A DNA stretch of 28,988 bases from an uncultured Collinsella sp. (GCA_900542305.1 UQMU01000025.1:1-28988), one strand, 5' to 3'; positions 7,601-15,409 are shown, counted from the first letter of the stretch. Notes: generated by a model from the sequence alone, not told the origin. Translations and numbers: made by a program.

Positions 7601-8121
7601 TCGACGCTGCTAAGACTGAGCTTGCGACTGACAAGGCCCTTCAGGCCGATCTTGATCATGTCAATCCTGAGGCTTCCCTTGTCGCTGGCGTAACGGTATT
7701 CAACGCGGGTTGGACGGCACAAAATCAGCTGCCCAAGCTCGACGCTGCTTATGCTCGCTACAAGGCCGCCGTCGACGCCGAGAAGGGTCTGAAGCAGGCC
7801 GAGGCCGACGCCGATGCCAAGCTGTCCGATGCCAACGACGCCTATGCCGCCGCGCTGGCAGAGCTTAACGACGCCAAGGATGCCCTGGCAGCCGCACAGG
7901 CCGAGTACGACAAGTATCATCCCAAGGCCGAGCCGCAGGCCAAGCCCCAGGTTGCGCAGGCCGCCGCAAAGGCCCCCGCTGCCAAGAAGCAGGCCGCGGA
8001 TGGTGCGCTCGCCCAGACGGGTGACACCTCCGCGCTTGCGGGCGAGGTCTTCGTCATCGGCGGCATTACGCTCGTGGCTGCGGGCGTGACGCTGGGCGAT
8101 CGTCGTCGCAAGCAGATGTAG
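4624..8121 (+). CDS. Giant coiled-coil cell-surface protein with central CAP/SCP domain and LAQTG sorting signal
   Basis: 1165 residues. ATG 4624 follows GAAGGGAG; the in-frame ATG at 4528 lacks a ribosome site and would hide the signal peptide. Order: signal peptide (about 1-48, basic start, hydrophobic core, AIAAPA); Ala/Lys/Glu/Asp/Gln-rich coiled coil (about 50-480); a CAP (SCP/PR-1) domain (about 522-680); a second coiled coil (about 710-1090); a Pro/Ala/Lys linker; LAQTG at 1129-1133, a hydrophobic segment and the basic tail DRRRKQM. The CAP pocket is intact, with H572/H575 (GHSDH), E581 (AENLA), E610/E612 and H648 (GHYLN). LAQTG departs from LPXTG at position 2, though Ala occurs there in related organisms. 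It should be wall-anchored, projecting the CAP domain on long helical stalks. Its role is unknown; adhesion or host or lipid interaction is possible. Confidence 0.9.
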   Translation: MAKYSPKHLSSPSKTVNVRGVANRAVATVLTAGLIAQPLMSPLVAIAAPAGDSADAVKGESPIESTVVAGNQAVAKTAEQLAEESAKQFEAAKAAYDAAQKKADAAGQVQKQAQQQKDQASQAVTDNAAEQNAAEVAALHEKIDELKAAVDKAEQQQKKLGDLNDQLDQANKSVEDKTQALKDAEKKRDDAKKALDDAQAKLEAMDMDKYEAAKKAVEDAQAKLDAANADVKTAEGELAAAETAAANAEQAKSDAESALATAQAKKKETAATLAAATTARDNAQAKLKDAQAALDAATSGTGVDLNALEAAKVAAAGELKAAQTELDAATTADMTAQANLQTAQAAASAAQEKVNAANAAVSSAQTAYDEASGKLGDLTNKYNTAKAAYNQAQQTEADKKAVYDQAVKDRDDKRAEYKAACDAADAAEAASDAASAEVDKLEQQIAELKSNMTVDQDIINNGMLGFMAYISNSSDFTAQQKANASAASSMLTGAPNTNQRYDKASWYDSYVDQDMSRDTNPLSLEQLRNALTYLDTQNNIRKANGQSELSVSLRMTAAAALNASYSSNIWGHSDHYFDNAENLAGGGGVYMGGETVDTLGWPYTGLYTQEKEIFDKYVEQYGDEFGSHRYDSYYFYQNYNSIYHECGHYLNIIDSDMTAIGIATGSGKNTDSEVTVFDYSADDTQADFTVSKFKKLVNDYIDSAYSAGGTQAQKQQLKELQGKLADAQKKFGTASGAYNDALNKQFDAQEAFKAAGTNVNTAKGEYESAQAATATAKGAYDAAKSEFDGSGIDIDALNQKLEAAKSEATAAQTALDKANATVTDCQTNASKASTRKLNAQSGYDAAKAKSDKAKKAYGDATASVKDLTAKLDAARTESNQANEAYGKAKVADVTAQAGVNDAEAVATAAATAFSNAQQAVTNKEQALAAAQQGVTSAQTALNAANASFKRYAVAQKTLDDAKAAHDAAVTGVADAQKQLAAANQAVTDAEQAIDAAKTELATDKALQADLDHVNPEASLVAGVTVFNAGWTAQNQLPKLDAAYARYKAAVDAEKGLKQAEADADAKLSDANDAYAAALAELNDAKDALAAAQAEYDKYHPKAEPQAKPQVAQAAAKAPAAKKQAADGALAQTGDTSALAGEVFVIGGITLVAAGVTLGDRRRKQM

Positions 8122-8187
8122 TATTTTGAGTACTGGTCTCGCATGAGCTGCGGTTAATTGCGAGACCGACTCGATAGCTCAACCGAT

Positions 8188-8227
8188 AAGGCCGGCGTGC
8201 TGTGATACGCAGCGCGCCGGCCTTTCT
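8188..8227 (+). terminator. Terminator of surface protein gene
   Basis: AAGGCCGGCGTGCTG (8188-8202) pairs with CAGCGCGCCGGCCTT (8210-8224) with one mismatch, followed by TTTCTT. This is a G+C-rich stem with a T tract, so an intrinsic terminator for the forward gene. Confidence 0.85.
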
Positions 8228-8240
8228 TCGTATTGGCATC

Positions 8241-8280
8241 AAAAAGCCCGGCCGGTAGCCGCAAAAGCTACCGACCGGGC
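8241..8280 (-). terminator. Terminator of OPT transporter gene
   Basis: GCCCGGTCGGTAGC and GCTACCGGCCGGGC (8267-8280 and 8246-8259, read on the reverse strand) form a 14-bp stem with one mismatch, followed by TTTTT (8245-8241). It lies about 60 bases after the transporter stop and back to back with the terminator of the surface protein gene. Confidence 0.85.
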
Positions 8281-8343
8281 AAGCCGTAGGCAATATGATT
8301 GCGACCGGGCTGTCGCTAAAGTACGAGCGAACAGCTGCTCAGC

Positions 8344-10047
8344 TTAGCCCAGCAGGCTCAGGCCAACAGAGACAAACGCCAGGATAACGCCGACGATGGA
8401 CTCGCCACCGAGCAGGCCGCTGGCGACAACCAGGCCCTGCTCCTGGAAGGCGGCATCCTTGGCGGTCTTCTCCTCGTCCGAAAGACCGGCGTTGGCATCG
8501 CGGTGGGCTGCCCACTTGTCGTAGGCGAGCTTGACGCAGGAGCCCAGGAAGGCCGTGAGCGACATGTAGAACGGCAGGTATACGCCCAGGCCGATCATCA
8601 TGGCCGGAATGCCGAGCCAGTACATGACGATGCCGGCGATAAAGCCGCCCGCAAACCACGGCACGCTCGGGATGCCCGAGACCATGGTGGCGACCACGCT
8701 TGCCTGTGCGGCCACAAAACTCTTGTCGGGGCCAAAGGCGTCCGGACCATAGGCGGTGACGAGCGCGACCATGACGGCGGCGGCGACCAGGGCGCCCACG
8801 ATGCCGCCAATGGCCTGGCCGACCCACTGCGCGCGCGGGTTGGTGCCCAGCACGGCGCCGGCCTTGAAGTCGTTCATGACGTCGCCCGCAAGGCCGCACG
8901 CCACGGCCACGATGCCGGCGATAAAGAACAGCTTGACCTGAGCGAGCTGCGCGAAGGCGGCAACGATGAGCATGACGATGAGGCCAAAGATCTCCATGGG
9001 GTCGATGCCCGTCTGGCCGCAGCTCTGCGCGCTCATGATGGTGGTGACAAAGGTGAACAGCGTGACGATGACGGCCGGAACGGGGCCAAGGTCGAGCACG
9101 ATGGCGATGATCACGGCGATGGCGGCAGCGCCCAGGCCGATGATACCGGCGTCGAGTTTAAGGGAGCCCGAGATGAGCGACTGCTCGTCGGTGTCGGTGG
9201 AGCTGTCGGCGGCGAGGCCGCGGACGATACCGGCGGCCTGCGGAAGGATGTCCTTGAGGACGACGGCGACGCCAAAGCCCATCATGAGGCCCATACCCAG
9301 GGACTTGACGATGCCCTGTGCGGTCATAACGTCAAACAGACCGGCAGCGGTGCCGCCGACGATGATGCCAAAATTGCCCAGCAGCGCGCCGGCAAACCAG
9401 AACGCGACGGGGGCGAAGCCCACCAAAAAGCCGATGGACAGCAACATGGGCGAGTTGTAGATGCCAAAGGTCACGCCGGGGATATTGAGCGTGCACAGCA
9501 TGCTGGGCACAATGCCCAGAGCGTCGCGCAGCACGCTGTAGATGCCGGCGATGGCCATGGAGCCAAAGAGCTGCTTGCCGGTCTTGCCGCCGGCCTCGGT
9601 CGCGCGCAGGGTCTGAGCTGCGGCGTTGCCGGTGGGGAACTCAAGCGCGGCGTCCACGATAAAGTGACGGTGGATGAGTGCCGTGGCCAGCAGGCCTAGG
9701 ATAGTGCCGGCGAGTGCCACGATAAACATGTCGAGCCAACTGATCTGGTCGGCATAGCCCAGCATCCAGGCGCCCGGGATGGTAAACGCCAGACCGCCAG
9801 CGACCATGGCGCCTGCGGACATGATGGTGTGGGTGACGTTGGCCTCGTTGAGGCTGGCGTTGCCCATGAGCTTCAGGAAGAACAGCGAAATGACGGCAGC
9901 GAAAATGATCGGCCAGGGGAGGGCGCCCATCTTGAGGGCGGTGTAGGCCGAGCTTGCCGTGATGATCACGCAGCCAAGGACGCCGATGACGACGCCGCGC
10001 AGCGTGAGTTGCCCGCGCATCGAAGCGCGGTTCGAGGGATTGCTCAT
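8344..10047 (-). CDS. OPT family oligopeptide transporter
   Basis: 567 residues, almost wholly hydrophobic with about 14 membrane segments. The OPT family N-terminal block is clear: LRGVVIGVLGCVIITASSAYTALKMGALPWPIIFAAVIS, with FPTGNAAAQTLRATE in the first half and further paired helices in the second. Family members import oligopeptides or metal-chelate peptides using the proton gradient. Prokaryotic members are poorly characterised, so the substrate is not predictable. AAGGAG lies six bases before ATG 10047. The leader can fold a 7-bp hairpin (GCGCCGT 10084-10090 / ACGGCGC 10098-10104). It is divergent from coaX and shows no sign of a shared pathway with its neighbours. Confidence 0.9.
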   Translation of the reverse strand: MSNPSNRASMRGQLTLRGVVIGVLGCVIITASSAYTALKMGALPWPIIFAAVISLFFLKLMGNASLNEANVTHTIMSAGAMVAGGLAFTIPGAWMLGYADQISWLDMFIVALAGTILGLLATALIHRHFIVDAALEFPTGNAAAQTLRATEAGGKTGKQLFGSMAIAGIYSVLRDALGIVPSMLCTLNIPGVTFGIYNSPMLLSIGFLVGFAPVAFWFAGALLGNFGIIVGGTAAGLFDVMTAQGIVKSLGMGLMMGFGVAVVLKDILPQAAGIVRGLAADSSTDTDEQSLISGSLKLDAGIIGLGAAAIAVIIAIVLDLGPVPAVIVTLFTFVTTIMSAQSCGQTGIDPMEIFGLIVMLIVAAFAQLAQVKLFFIAGIVAVACGLAGDVMNDFKAGAVLGTNPRAQWVGQAIGGIVGALVAAAVMVALVTAYGPDAFGPDKSFVAAQASVVATMVSGIPSVPWFAGGFIAGIVMYWLGIPAMMIGLGVYLPFYMSLTAFLGSCVKLAYDKWAAHRDANAGLSDEEKTAKDAAFQEQGLVVASGLLGGESIVGVILAFVSVGLSLLG

Positions 10048-10157
10048 ATAAAACTCCTTTGCGTATATCCGCTTCCCCCGGGAGCGCCGTTACGGATACG
10101 GCGCGGGAAGTCGGGTTACCAAGGGCCGCCGCGTGAGCTCGCAAACGACCGCGCACC

Positions 10158-10212
10158 AGTATAGCCGCAAGCTAGTCATTTTGGGATGACTGGTTTAGGT
10201 AGGCGATATACT
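10158..10212. promoter_or_regulatory. Candidate divergent promoters for the OPT gene and coaX
   Basis: TATACT occurs on the forward strand at 10207-10212, about 13 bases before the coaX ribosome site, and again on the reverse strand (10163-10158) facing the OPT gene. Neither has a good -35 at 16-18 bases. The mirrored -10 sequences in a short divergent spacer are the main support. Confidence 0.35.
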
Positions 10213-10239
10213 GCTGGGCAGACGAAAGGAGCGCCGACG

Positions 10240-11091
10240 ATGCTTAATGGGTGCGCATATATATTGACGGTCGACGTGGGCAACACGTTCATTCGCTTTG
10301 GCCTGTTTGCAGAGGATTCGGCCGCGGCGCAGGAATGTCCGCTTGCGACGTGCGAGATCACCACGCCGTCGAGCATCACGGCAGACGAGGCGCGCATGCG
10401 TCTCGTGCAGGTCATGGCCGCACTGGCGGCCGATGCGGGCATGCCGGGCGCGCTTGTGTCCACGGCTGCTGTGCTGAGCTGCGTGGTCCCGGCGCTCGAG
10501 CGCCCGTGGAAGGCGGCACTTTCCCGTACCTGCACGGGGCGCGTGCTCACGGTGGGGCCGGGACTTAAGACCGGCATGCCCGTGCACTACGATGACCCGG
10601 CCGAGATCGGTCCCGACCGCATCGCCGACGCCGTGGCTGCCCGCGCCGTCTACGGCTCGCCGTGCATTGTGATCGACCTGGGCACGACGACCAATATCGA
10701 GGTCATCGACGCACACGGCACCTTTGTCGGCGGCGTTATCGCGCCGGGGCTGGCGCTCGGCGCCCGTTCGCTCTCGGCCGCTGCGGCGCGCCTGCCTCAA
10801 GTTGAGCCCTCGGCGCCGACACACGTCATCGGCCGTAACACGCGTGAGGCCATGCGCTCGGGCGTGGTTCTGGGCGAGGTGGCACGCATCGACGGCATGC
10901 TCGACATGGTGCTCGCCGAGATGCGTGCGACCAAGGCCGCGGGGGAGGGCGATGTGCCCATCGTCATTACCGGCGACGATGCCGAGGCGCTTGCGGCGCT
11001 GGTCGGCCATAGCCTGACGGTCGACGATGCGCTGACGCTGCGGGGCCTCGCCGAGCTCTACCACATCAACCAAAAGCCCCGCCGCGCGTAG
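10240..11091 (+). CDS. coaX: Type III pantothenate kinase
   Basis: 283 residues. It phosphorylates pantothenate with ATP, the first step of coenzyme A synthesis, in the cytoplasm. All the ASKHA-fold landmarks of CoaX are present: the phosphate-1 loop LTVDVGNTFIRFG (D12), GPDRIAD (124-130), the phosphate-2 type motif IDLGTTTNIEV (D146), and GGVIAPG (164-170). ATG 10240 is preceded by AAAGGAG with 8-base spacing; the upstream in-frame ATG at 10186 has no ribosome site. The length is slightly above the usual roughly 255-260 residues, with small insertions in the N-terminal half. The dCMP deaminase gene follows 83 bases later with its own likely promoter. Confidence 0.92.
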   Translation: MLNGCAYILTVDVGNTFIRFGLFAEDSAAAQECPLATCEITTPSSITADEARMRLVQVMAALAADAGMPGALVSTAAVLSCVVPALERPWKAALSRTCTGRVLTVGPGLKTGMPVHYDDPAEIGPDRIADAVAARAVYGSPCIVIDLGTTTNIEVIDAHGTFVGGVIAPGLALGARSLSAAAARLPQVEPSAPTHVIGRNTREAMRSGVVLGEVARIDGMLDMVLAEMRATKAAGEGDVPIVITGDDAEALAALVGHSLTVDDALTLRGLAELYHINQKPRRA

Positions 11092-11131
11092 CGATGGGGG
11101 CAATGGGACAAAAACGTCTCCACCTTCCACC

Positions 11132-11140
11132 TGCTACAAT
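11132..11140 (+). promoter_or_regulatory. Extended -10 promoter of the dCMP deaminase gene
   Basis: TGCTACAAT is an extended -10 (TG-N-TACAAT) with the hexamer at 11135-11140, about 20 bases before the GGAGGTG ribosome site. No good -35 is seen, as is usual for extended -10 promoters. Confidence 0.5.
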
Positions 11141-11174
11141 GGGTCAAACTATTGCGATTTCGGAGGTGTCTGCC

Positions 11175-11699
11175 ATGTCGGACGATCTTCATCAAACCGC
11201 GTCGGGCAAGCGCCGCGACGTTATTAGCTGGGATGAGTTCTTTATGAGCGTGGCCATCGCCGCGCAGCGCCGCAGTAAGGACCCCAACACGCAGGTGGGC
11301 GCGTGCATCGCCAGCACCAACCACCGCATCCTTTCGGTGGGCTACAACGGTACGCCCTCGGCGCTCAACGACGACTTTTTCCCGTGGGGCACGAGCGATG
11401 ACCCGCTGCAGGACAAGCATAACTACGTAGTCCATGCCGAGGCCAACGCCGTGCTCAACTATCGCGGCTCGCTCAAAGACCTTGAGGGTTCCACGGTCTA
11501 CGTCACGCTGTTCCCGTGCCACGACTGCGCCAAGATCCTGGCACAGGTGGGTGTGGGCGAGGTCGTCTACCTGGACAATAAGTATGCCGACACCGATGAC
11601 GGCCGTATCAGCCGCCGCATTCTCGACTCCTGCGGCATCAGCTACCGCCAGGTCATCGTCGATGTCCAGATTGGTACCGGGGGACAAGCTCAGCAGTAA
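11175..11699 (+). CDS. dCMP deaminase family protein (ComEB-like)
   Basis: 174 residues. It is a zinc-dependent cytidine/deoxycytidylate deaminase fold with HAE at 87-89 and PCHDC at 114-118, which supply the zinc ligands and the catalytic Glu. It also has the substrate-side VGYNGTPSA segment typical of dCMP deaminases. It would convert dCMP to dUMP, feeding thymidylate synthesis. ATG 11175 is set by GGAGGTG (11162-11168); the earlier in-frame ATG at 11094 abuts the coaX stop and has no ribosome site. A weak hairpin follows the stop. Confidence 0.9.
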   Translation: MSDDLHQTASGKRRDVISWDEFFMSVAIAAQRRSKDPNTQVGACIASTNHRILSVGYNGTPSALNDDFFPWGTSDDPLQDKHNYVVHAEANAVLNYRGSLKDLEGSTVYVTLFPCHDCAKILAQVGVGEVVYLDNKYADTDDGRISRRILDSCGISYRQVIVDVQIGTGGQAQQ

Positions 11700-11701
11700 T
11701 A

Positions 11702-11730
11702 TGCGTTGTCGCTATCTGGCGACGAACGCA
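11702..11730 (+). terminator. Weak hairpin after dCMP deaminase gene
   Basis: TGCGTT-GTCGC (11702-11712) pairs with GCGAC-G-AACGCA (11719-11730) around a 6-base loop with one bulge. No T tract follows, so termination is uncertain. Confidence 0.35.
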
Positions 11731-11870
11731 GCTCAAAGAGCCCCGTCCCAAATTGACTACTCGTGAAAGTCGCGTCTGCGCGCATGGACGGCTCGTGAGC
11801 GGGTACATGGCTGTAGTAACATAGCTTCTGTCCGCGGGCGTGCCCGCGTTATTGTGAGAAAGGAGCCCCT

Positions 11871-12149
11871 GTGGCTGTTAACGAAGAGCTGCTTAAGAAG
11901 GTTCTTGAAGAGATTCGCCCCAACCTGCAGGCCGACGGCGGCGATATGGAGTATGTGGGCGTCGACGACGAGGGCGTCGTTAAGCTGGAACTGCAGGGCG
12001 CTTGCGCCGGCTGCCCCATGAGCTCGCTGACCCTTTCCATGGGTATCGAGCGCATCCTGAAGGAGCACGTGCCCGGCGTTACCCGCGTCGAGCAGGTCAA
12101 TGCTTCCGGCGAGGCCGAGGACCTGTACGACGAGTACGCGCCGTTCTAA
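11871..12149 (+). CDS. NifU C-terminal domain (Nfu-type) iron-sulfur scaffold protein
   Basis: 92 residues, a stand-alone Nfu domain. LQADGGDMEYVGVDD is followed by GACAGCPMSS, with the C45-x-x-C48 pair that holds a [4Fe-4S] cluster between two subunits. It likely carries or delivers Fe-S clusters to apo-proteins in the cytoplasm. It starts at GTG 11871 after GAAAGGAG (11857-11864) with good spacing. No isc or suf genes are adjacent; lgt follows 109 bases later, and the pairing looks positional rather than functional. Confidence 0.9.
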   Translation: MAVNEELLKKVLEEIRPNLQADGGDMEYVGVDDEGVVKLELQGACAGCPMSSLTLSMGIERILKEHVPGVTRVEQVNASGEAEDLYDEYAPF

Positions 12150-12198
12150 GATGCGAAAGCTGCGGACGGTACGCTCCGCATAGACGTTACGTCCAAAT

Positions 12199-12233
12199 AT
12201 GCGGCTGCGAGCGCAAGGCCCGCGGCCGCATTT
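12199..12233 (+). terminator. Possible terminator between the NifU-like gene and lgt
   Basis: ATGCGGC (12199-12205) and GCCGCAT (12225-12231) form a stem followed by a short T run. A smaller stem, TGCGGA/TCCGCA (12161-12180), lies before it. Both are modest, and transcription may read through into lgt. Confidence 0.35.
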
Positions 12234-12258
12234 GTATGTAGGGAGCAGGGGGATCGAT

Positions 12259-13080
12259 ATGCTCAACGACCTCTACCATATGCTTGACCCCGTTGCGATC
12301 TCGGCGGGCCCCATCACGATCTACTGGTACGGTCTGGCCTATGTGGTCGGCGCCCTGCTCACGGCGGTCGTTATGTACCGCACGCAGCGTCGTTGGGGCT
12401 TCGACATCACGATCGATGACCTGACGAGCGTCGTGGTCGGTGCGGTCTTTGGCCTTATTATCGGCGCGCGCCTGTTTTACGTCGTCTTTTACGGTGATGG
12501 CTACTATTTGGCCCACCCGCTCGAGATCTTTGCCACCAACGAGGGCGGCATGAGCTTCCACGGTGGCCTGGTGGGCGGCATCTTGGGCGGCATCATTGTA
12601 TGCCGCATGTATAAGCTCGACGCCTGGACCATCGCCGACCTTGCTGTGATCGGTGCTCCGCTGGCGCTGTGCCTGGGACGTTGCGCCAATTTCGTCAACG
12701 GCGAGCTGTGGGGTAAGCCGACCGATCTGCCCTGGGGCGTGGTCTTTGGCGGCACTGCGGGCGATATGCCGCGCCATCCCTCCCAGCTCTACGAGGCGTT
12801 TCTTGAGGGCGTCGTACTCTTCTGTATTTTGCAGGTGCTCAGCCGCAAAAAGCCGCTACTGCCCCAGGGTACGTTTATGGGCGTGTTCGTGATGGGGTAC
12901 GGCATCGTTCGCTTTTTGATTGAGTTTGTGCGTGTGCCCGATGCGCAGCTGGGCTATCTGCTGGGCGGCGTCATCACCATGGGTCAGCTGCTGAGTCTTC
13001 CGCTCGTAATCGCGGGACTGGCGCTCATCATCTTTGCTCGTCGCCGCAACCAGCCCCAGCGCATCTACCTCGACGCCTAA
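12259..13080 (+). CDS. lgt: Prolipoprotein diacylglyceryl transferase
   Basis: 273 residues with about seven membrane helices. Lgt moves diacylglycerol from phosphatidylglycerol to the lipobox Cys of preprolipoproteins in the cytoplasmic membrane. The Lgt signature GRCANFVNGELWG (140-152), SFHGGLVGG with the essential-position His at 101, and RHPSQLYEA are all present. ATG 12259 follows a GGGAGCAGGGGGA stretch. Length is normal. Downstream, two REP-like hairpins and then a DUF6020 gene follow on the same strand. Confidence 0.95.
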   Translation: MLNDLYHMLDPVAISAGPITIYWYGLAYVVGALLTAVVMYRTQRRWGFDITIDDLTSVVVGAVFGLIIGARLFYVVFYGDGYYLAHPLEIFATNEGGMSFHGGLVGGILGGIIVCRMYKLDAWTIADLAVIGAPLALCLGRCANFVNGELWGKPTDLPWGVVFGGTAGDMPRHPSQLYEAFLEGVVLFCILQVLSRKKPLLPQGTFMGVFVMGYGIVRFLIEFVRVPDAQLGYLLGGVITMGQLLSLPLVIAGLALIIFARRRNQPQRIYLDA

Positions 13081-13087
13081 CCACCAA

Positions 13088-13124
13088 AACCACCACAAAG
13101 GGGACAGGCACCTTTGTGGTGGTT
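13088..13124 (+). repeat. Intergenic hairpin with GGGGACAGG core (unit A)
   Basis: AACCACCACAAAGG (13088-13101) and CCTTTGTGGTGGTT (13111-13124) make a perfect 14-bp stem around GGACAGGCA. It starts seven bases after the lgt stop and could also terminate lgt. The GGGGACAGG word recurs in the loops of three other intergenic hairpins in this window (13166, 15410, 18024), although their arms are unrelated. Confidence 0.7.
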
Positions 13125-13165
13125 CGCTGGGCAACGATGACAGAACCGTAACGTTTCCCCAGATA

Positions 13166-13204
13166 AAACCTGCCAAAATAAACCTGTCCCTTTTTGGCAG
13201 GTTT
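13166..13204 (-). repeat. Intergenic hairpin with GGGACAGG core on the reverse strand (unit B)
   Basis: AAACCTGCCAAAA (13166-13178) and TTTTGGCAGGTTT (13192-13204) form a perfect 13-bp stem. On the reverse strand the loop reads AGGGACAGGTTTA. It is oriented opposite to unit A, 41 bases away, so the two make an inverted pair like bacterial interspersed mosaic elements. Confidence 0.7.
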
Positions 13205-13224
13205 CTAGAAAGGCTCTTTGGACT

Positions 13225-15408
13225 GTGAAGGATTCCGATCTCTCCACAACGGCTGCGCGCGACGCTGCCCGCATCGTCTGGTTTAAGCGCTATCCCGCCA
13301 AGCAGACGCTCATCGCATTTTTGCTCGCGCTGTTGGCGACCACGGCGTTTTCCATCGATCCCGCCCCGGTGTCGAGCAACGCAGTCTTGGCGATTGACCC
13401 CAAAGCCTCGGGCATGCTGTACGTGTGCTACGAGGTGCTCCTCTCGTTTGCCGGCCATACCGACGCGGTCATGCTGCTTGCACTTGCCTGCCTGCTCACG
13501 CTACCGTTTCGCTACGTGTTCTTTGGCCGTGGCGACACCTGGCGCCCATCGATCGTTCTGCCGTCGCTGTTCTTCGCCATCTGCATGGTGTTCGGCCGCA
13601 GCTACGATCTCACCGACTCGGCCGAGATTGTCCTTGGCGACAAAGCCCGCATCATCTGCGCCTGGATTGGCGGCGCGGGCTGGATGCTCTTGGCGGTCGT
13701 TGCCTTCTACCTTGCCTTTGAGTGTCTAGATTGGCTGAGCTCTCGGCGCATTCCGTTTTCCGAAGCGCACTTTGGCCGCGTATGGCGTGTGGCTCACGCC
13801 GTGCTCTCGGTCCATCCCTTTGCCGGGCCCTTCCTGGTGCTTATGATCGCCTGGGCGCCCACGCTCATCGCTTCGCTGCCCGGCCTTTTTATGGGAGATA
13901 CGGGTGCGCAGATTCGCCAGTGGTTCAACTACCCCAACGGCACGAGTGACTACTTGCGTCTGCTCAATCCCAATGTGTTGCTCAACGGACATCACCCCGT
14001 GGTGCATACGGCTATCATCGGTTCGTGCGTCCAGTTGGGGCTTTCACTGTTTAACAGCGCCAACGCAGGTCTTGCCATCTACACCTGCGCTCAGTTCGTC
14101 ATTACGGCCGCCTGCATGGCCTATTCCATCTCGTCGCTGCGCAAGCTGGACGTGAGCCTGCCGGTCCGCGGCGTAATCTTGCTGTTCTTTGTGTTTATGC
14201 CCATGTTCTCCAACTACGCGGCCCTGCTTACCAAAGATGTGCTGTTTGCCGACGCGTTTTTGGTGCTGTTGGTGCAGACCGTGAAGCTCGTGGCATGCGG
14301 CCTGCCCCGTCGCGATGCCAATGCCGAGCGTGCGGGCGAACAGAGGCCCGTGCTCTTTGCGCGTCACGACTGGCTGCTGCTCGCTCTGGGCGCCATGGGT
14401 TCCACGTTTCTGCGCAACGGCGGCCTGGTGTTTCCCCTGGCGGCATGCGTAATCGCGGCGGCGTTTTGCGTATGGGACGTGCATGTGGCTCGTCGTGCAG
14501 CCAAGCAGACTGGTGCTGCGCCTTCGGGCGCCATCCCGCGTTTCCGCTGGGTTGGCGTTCTTGCGGTGCTCGCGCTCTGCCTTGCCTCTAATATGTACTT
14601 CACCAAGGTCTTTATGCCGGCGCACGATATCACGCCTGGTTCCAAGCGCGAAATCCTCTCGATTCCGTTCCAGCAGACGGCTCGTTTCGTCCAAAAGCAC
14701 GACGGCCTCAACTCGGGCGTCAACCCCACGGTTAAGGAGGACGGCACCATCGTGGAGGCTCCTTGCGACGGTTCGGTGACCGACGAAGAGCGTGCCGTGA
14801 TCGATCGCGTACTCAAGTACGAGAACCTGGGCCGCCGCTACAACCCCGACAAGTCCGATGCCGTCAAGAACTGCTTTAACGAGTACGCCTCGCAGGAGGA
14901 CATCGATGCCTATTTTGAGGTATGGGCTCAGATGTTTAAGAAGGATCCCGAGTGCTATATTTCGGCGCTTATCAATAACTACTATGGTTATTTTTATCCG
15001 AGCGCGCGCGATGCCTGGGTCTACAGCACGGCGCGTAGTGCCGAGATTATGGCACGCCCCGATAATCTCAAGTACTTCGACTTCCATCCGGTCGATAGCA
15101 AGGTTGTGCGCTGGTGCGACCACCTGATCAATCTGTACCGTGTAGCGGTGCAGCGCATCCCGTTTATTTCGCTCACCATGAGCTCGGCCACCTATGTGTG
15201 GATCATGATCGCCGTGGTGGTCTACCTGCTGCGTCGTCATTCATGGCGTGCGCTGGCGATCTGGGTGCCGCTGTTGGGCGTGCTTGCCGTGTGCCTGATT
15301 GGTCCGTGTAACGGATCGACCTACATGCGCTACCTGTATCCGGTCATCGCCTGCATGCCCTTCGCCATCGGCGCCACCGTCACCCGCAGCGACTTCCTCT
15401 GGTTCTAA
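13225..15408 (+). CDS. DUF6020-type polytopic membrane protein
   Basis: 727 residues with about 12 or more membrane helices. The N-terminal half holds MIAWAPTLIASLPGLFMGDT and LLNGHHPVVHTAIIGSC, which resemble DUF6020 and GT-C-like polymerase or transferase proteins. A large soluble loop (about 470-640, with EYASQEDIDAYFEVWAQMF) sits before the last helices, as expected for an extracytoplasmic domain. A lipid-linked-sugar enzyme role in the envelope is plausible, but this is inference. The start is GTG 13225, with AAAGG about 12 bases upstream; no better start lies near. The loop's HHP and acidic residues could be catalytic but this is untested. Confidence 0.7.
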   Translation: MKDSDLSTTAARDAARIVWFKRYPAKQTLIAFLLALLATTAFSIDPAPVSSNAVLAIDPKASGMLYVCYEVLLSFAGHTDAVMLLALACLLTLPFRYVFFGRGDTWRPSIVLPSLFFAICMVFGRSYDLTDSAEIVLGDKARIICAWIGGAGWMLLAVVAFYLAFECLDWLSSRRIPFSEAHFGRVWRVAHAVLSVHPFAGPFLVLMIAWAPTLIASLPGLFMGDTGAQIRQWFNYPNGTSDYLRLLNPNVLLNGHHPVVHTAIIGSCVQLGLSLFNSANAGLAIYTCAQFVITAACMAYSISSLRKLDVSLPVRGVILLFFVFMPMFSNYAALLTKDVLFADAFLVLLVQTVKLVACGLPRRDANAERAGEQRPVLFARHDWLLLALGAMGSTFLRNGGLVFPLAACVIAAAFCVWDVHVARRAAKQTGAAPSGAIPRFRWVGVLAVLALCLASNMYFTKVFMPAHDITPGSKREILSIPFQQTARFVQKHDGLNSGVNPTVKEDGTIVEAPCDGSVTDEERAVIDRVLKYENLGRRYNPDKSDAVKNCFNEYASQEDIDAYFEVWAQMFKKDPECYISALINNYYGYFYPSARDAWVYSTARSAEIMARPDNLKYFDFHPVDSKVVRWCDHLINLYRVAVQRIPFISLTMSSATYVWIMIAVVVYLLRRHSWRALAIWVPLLGVLAVCLIGPCNGSTYMRYLYPVIACMPFAIGATVTRSDFLWF

Positions 15409-15409
15409 C

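Noticed and set aside
10048..10239. Riboswitch in front of the OPT transporter gene
   Set aside because: The leader has one simple 7-bp hairpin but no recognisable riboswitch core.
12259..13080. Altered Lgt signature (Ala where Gly is common in GRCANF)
   Set aside because: As I recall the family signature, Ala is accepted at this position; all essential-looking residues are present, so the enzyme appears normal.
13081..13224. CRISPR-like array in the repeated hairpins
   Set aside because: There are only two hairpins in opposite orientation with different arms and no regular spacers or cas genes.
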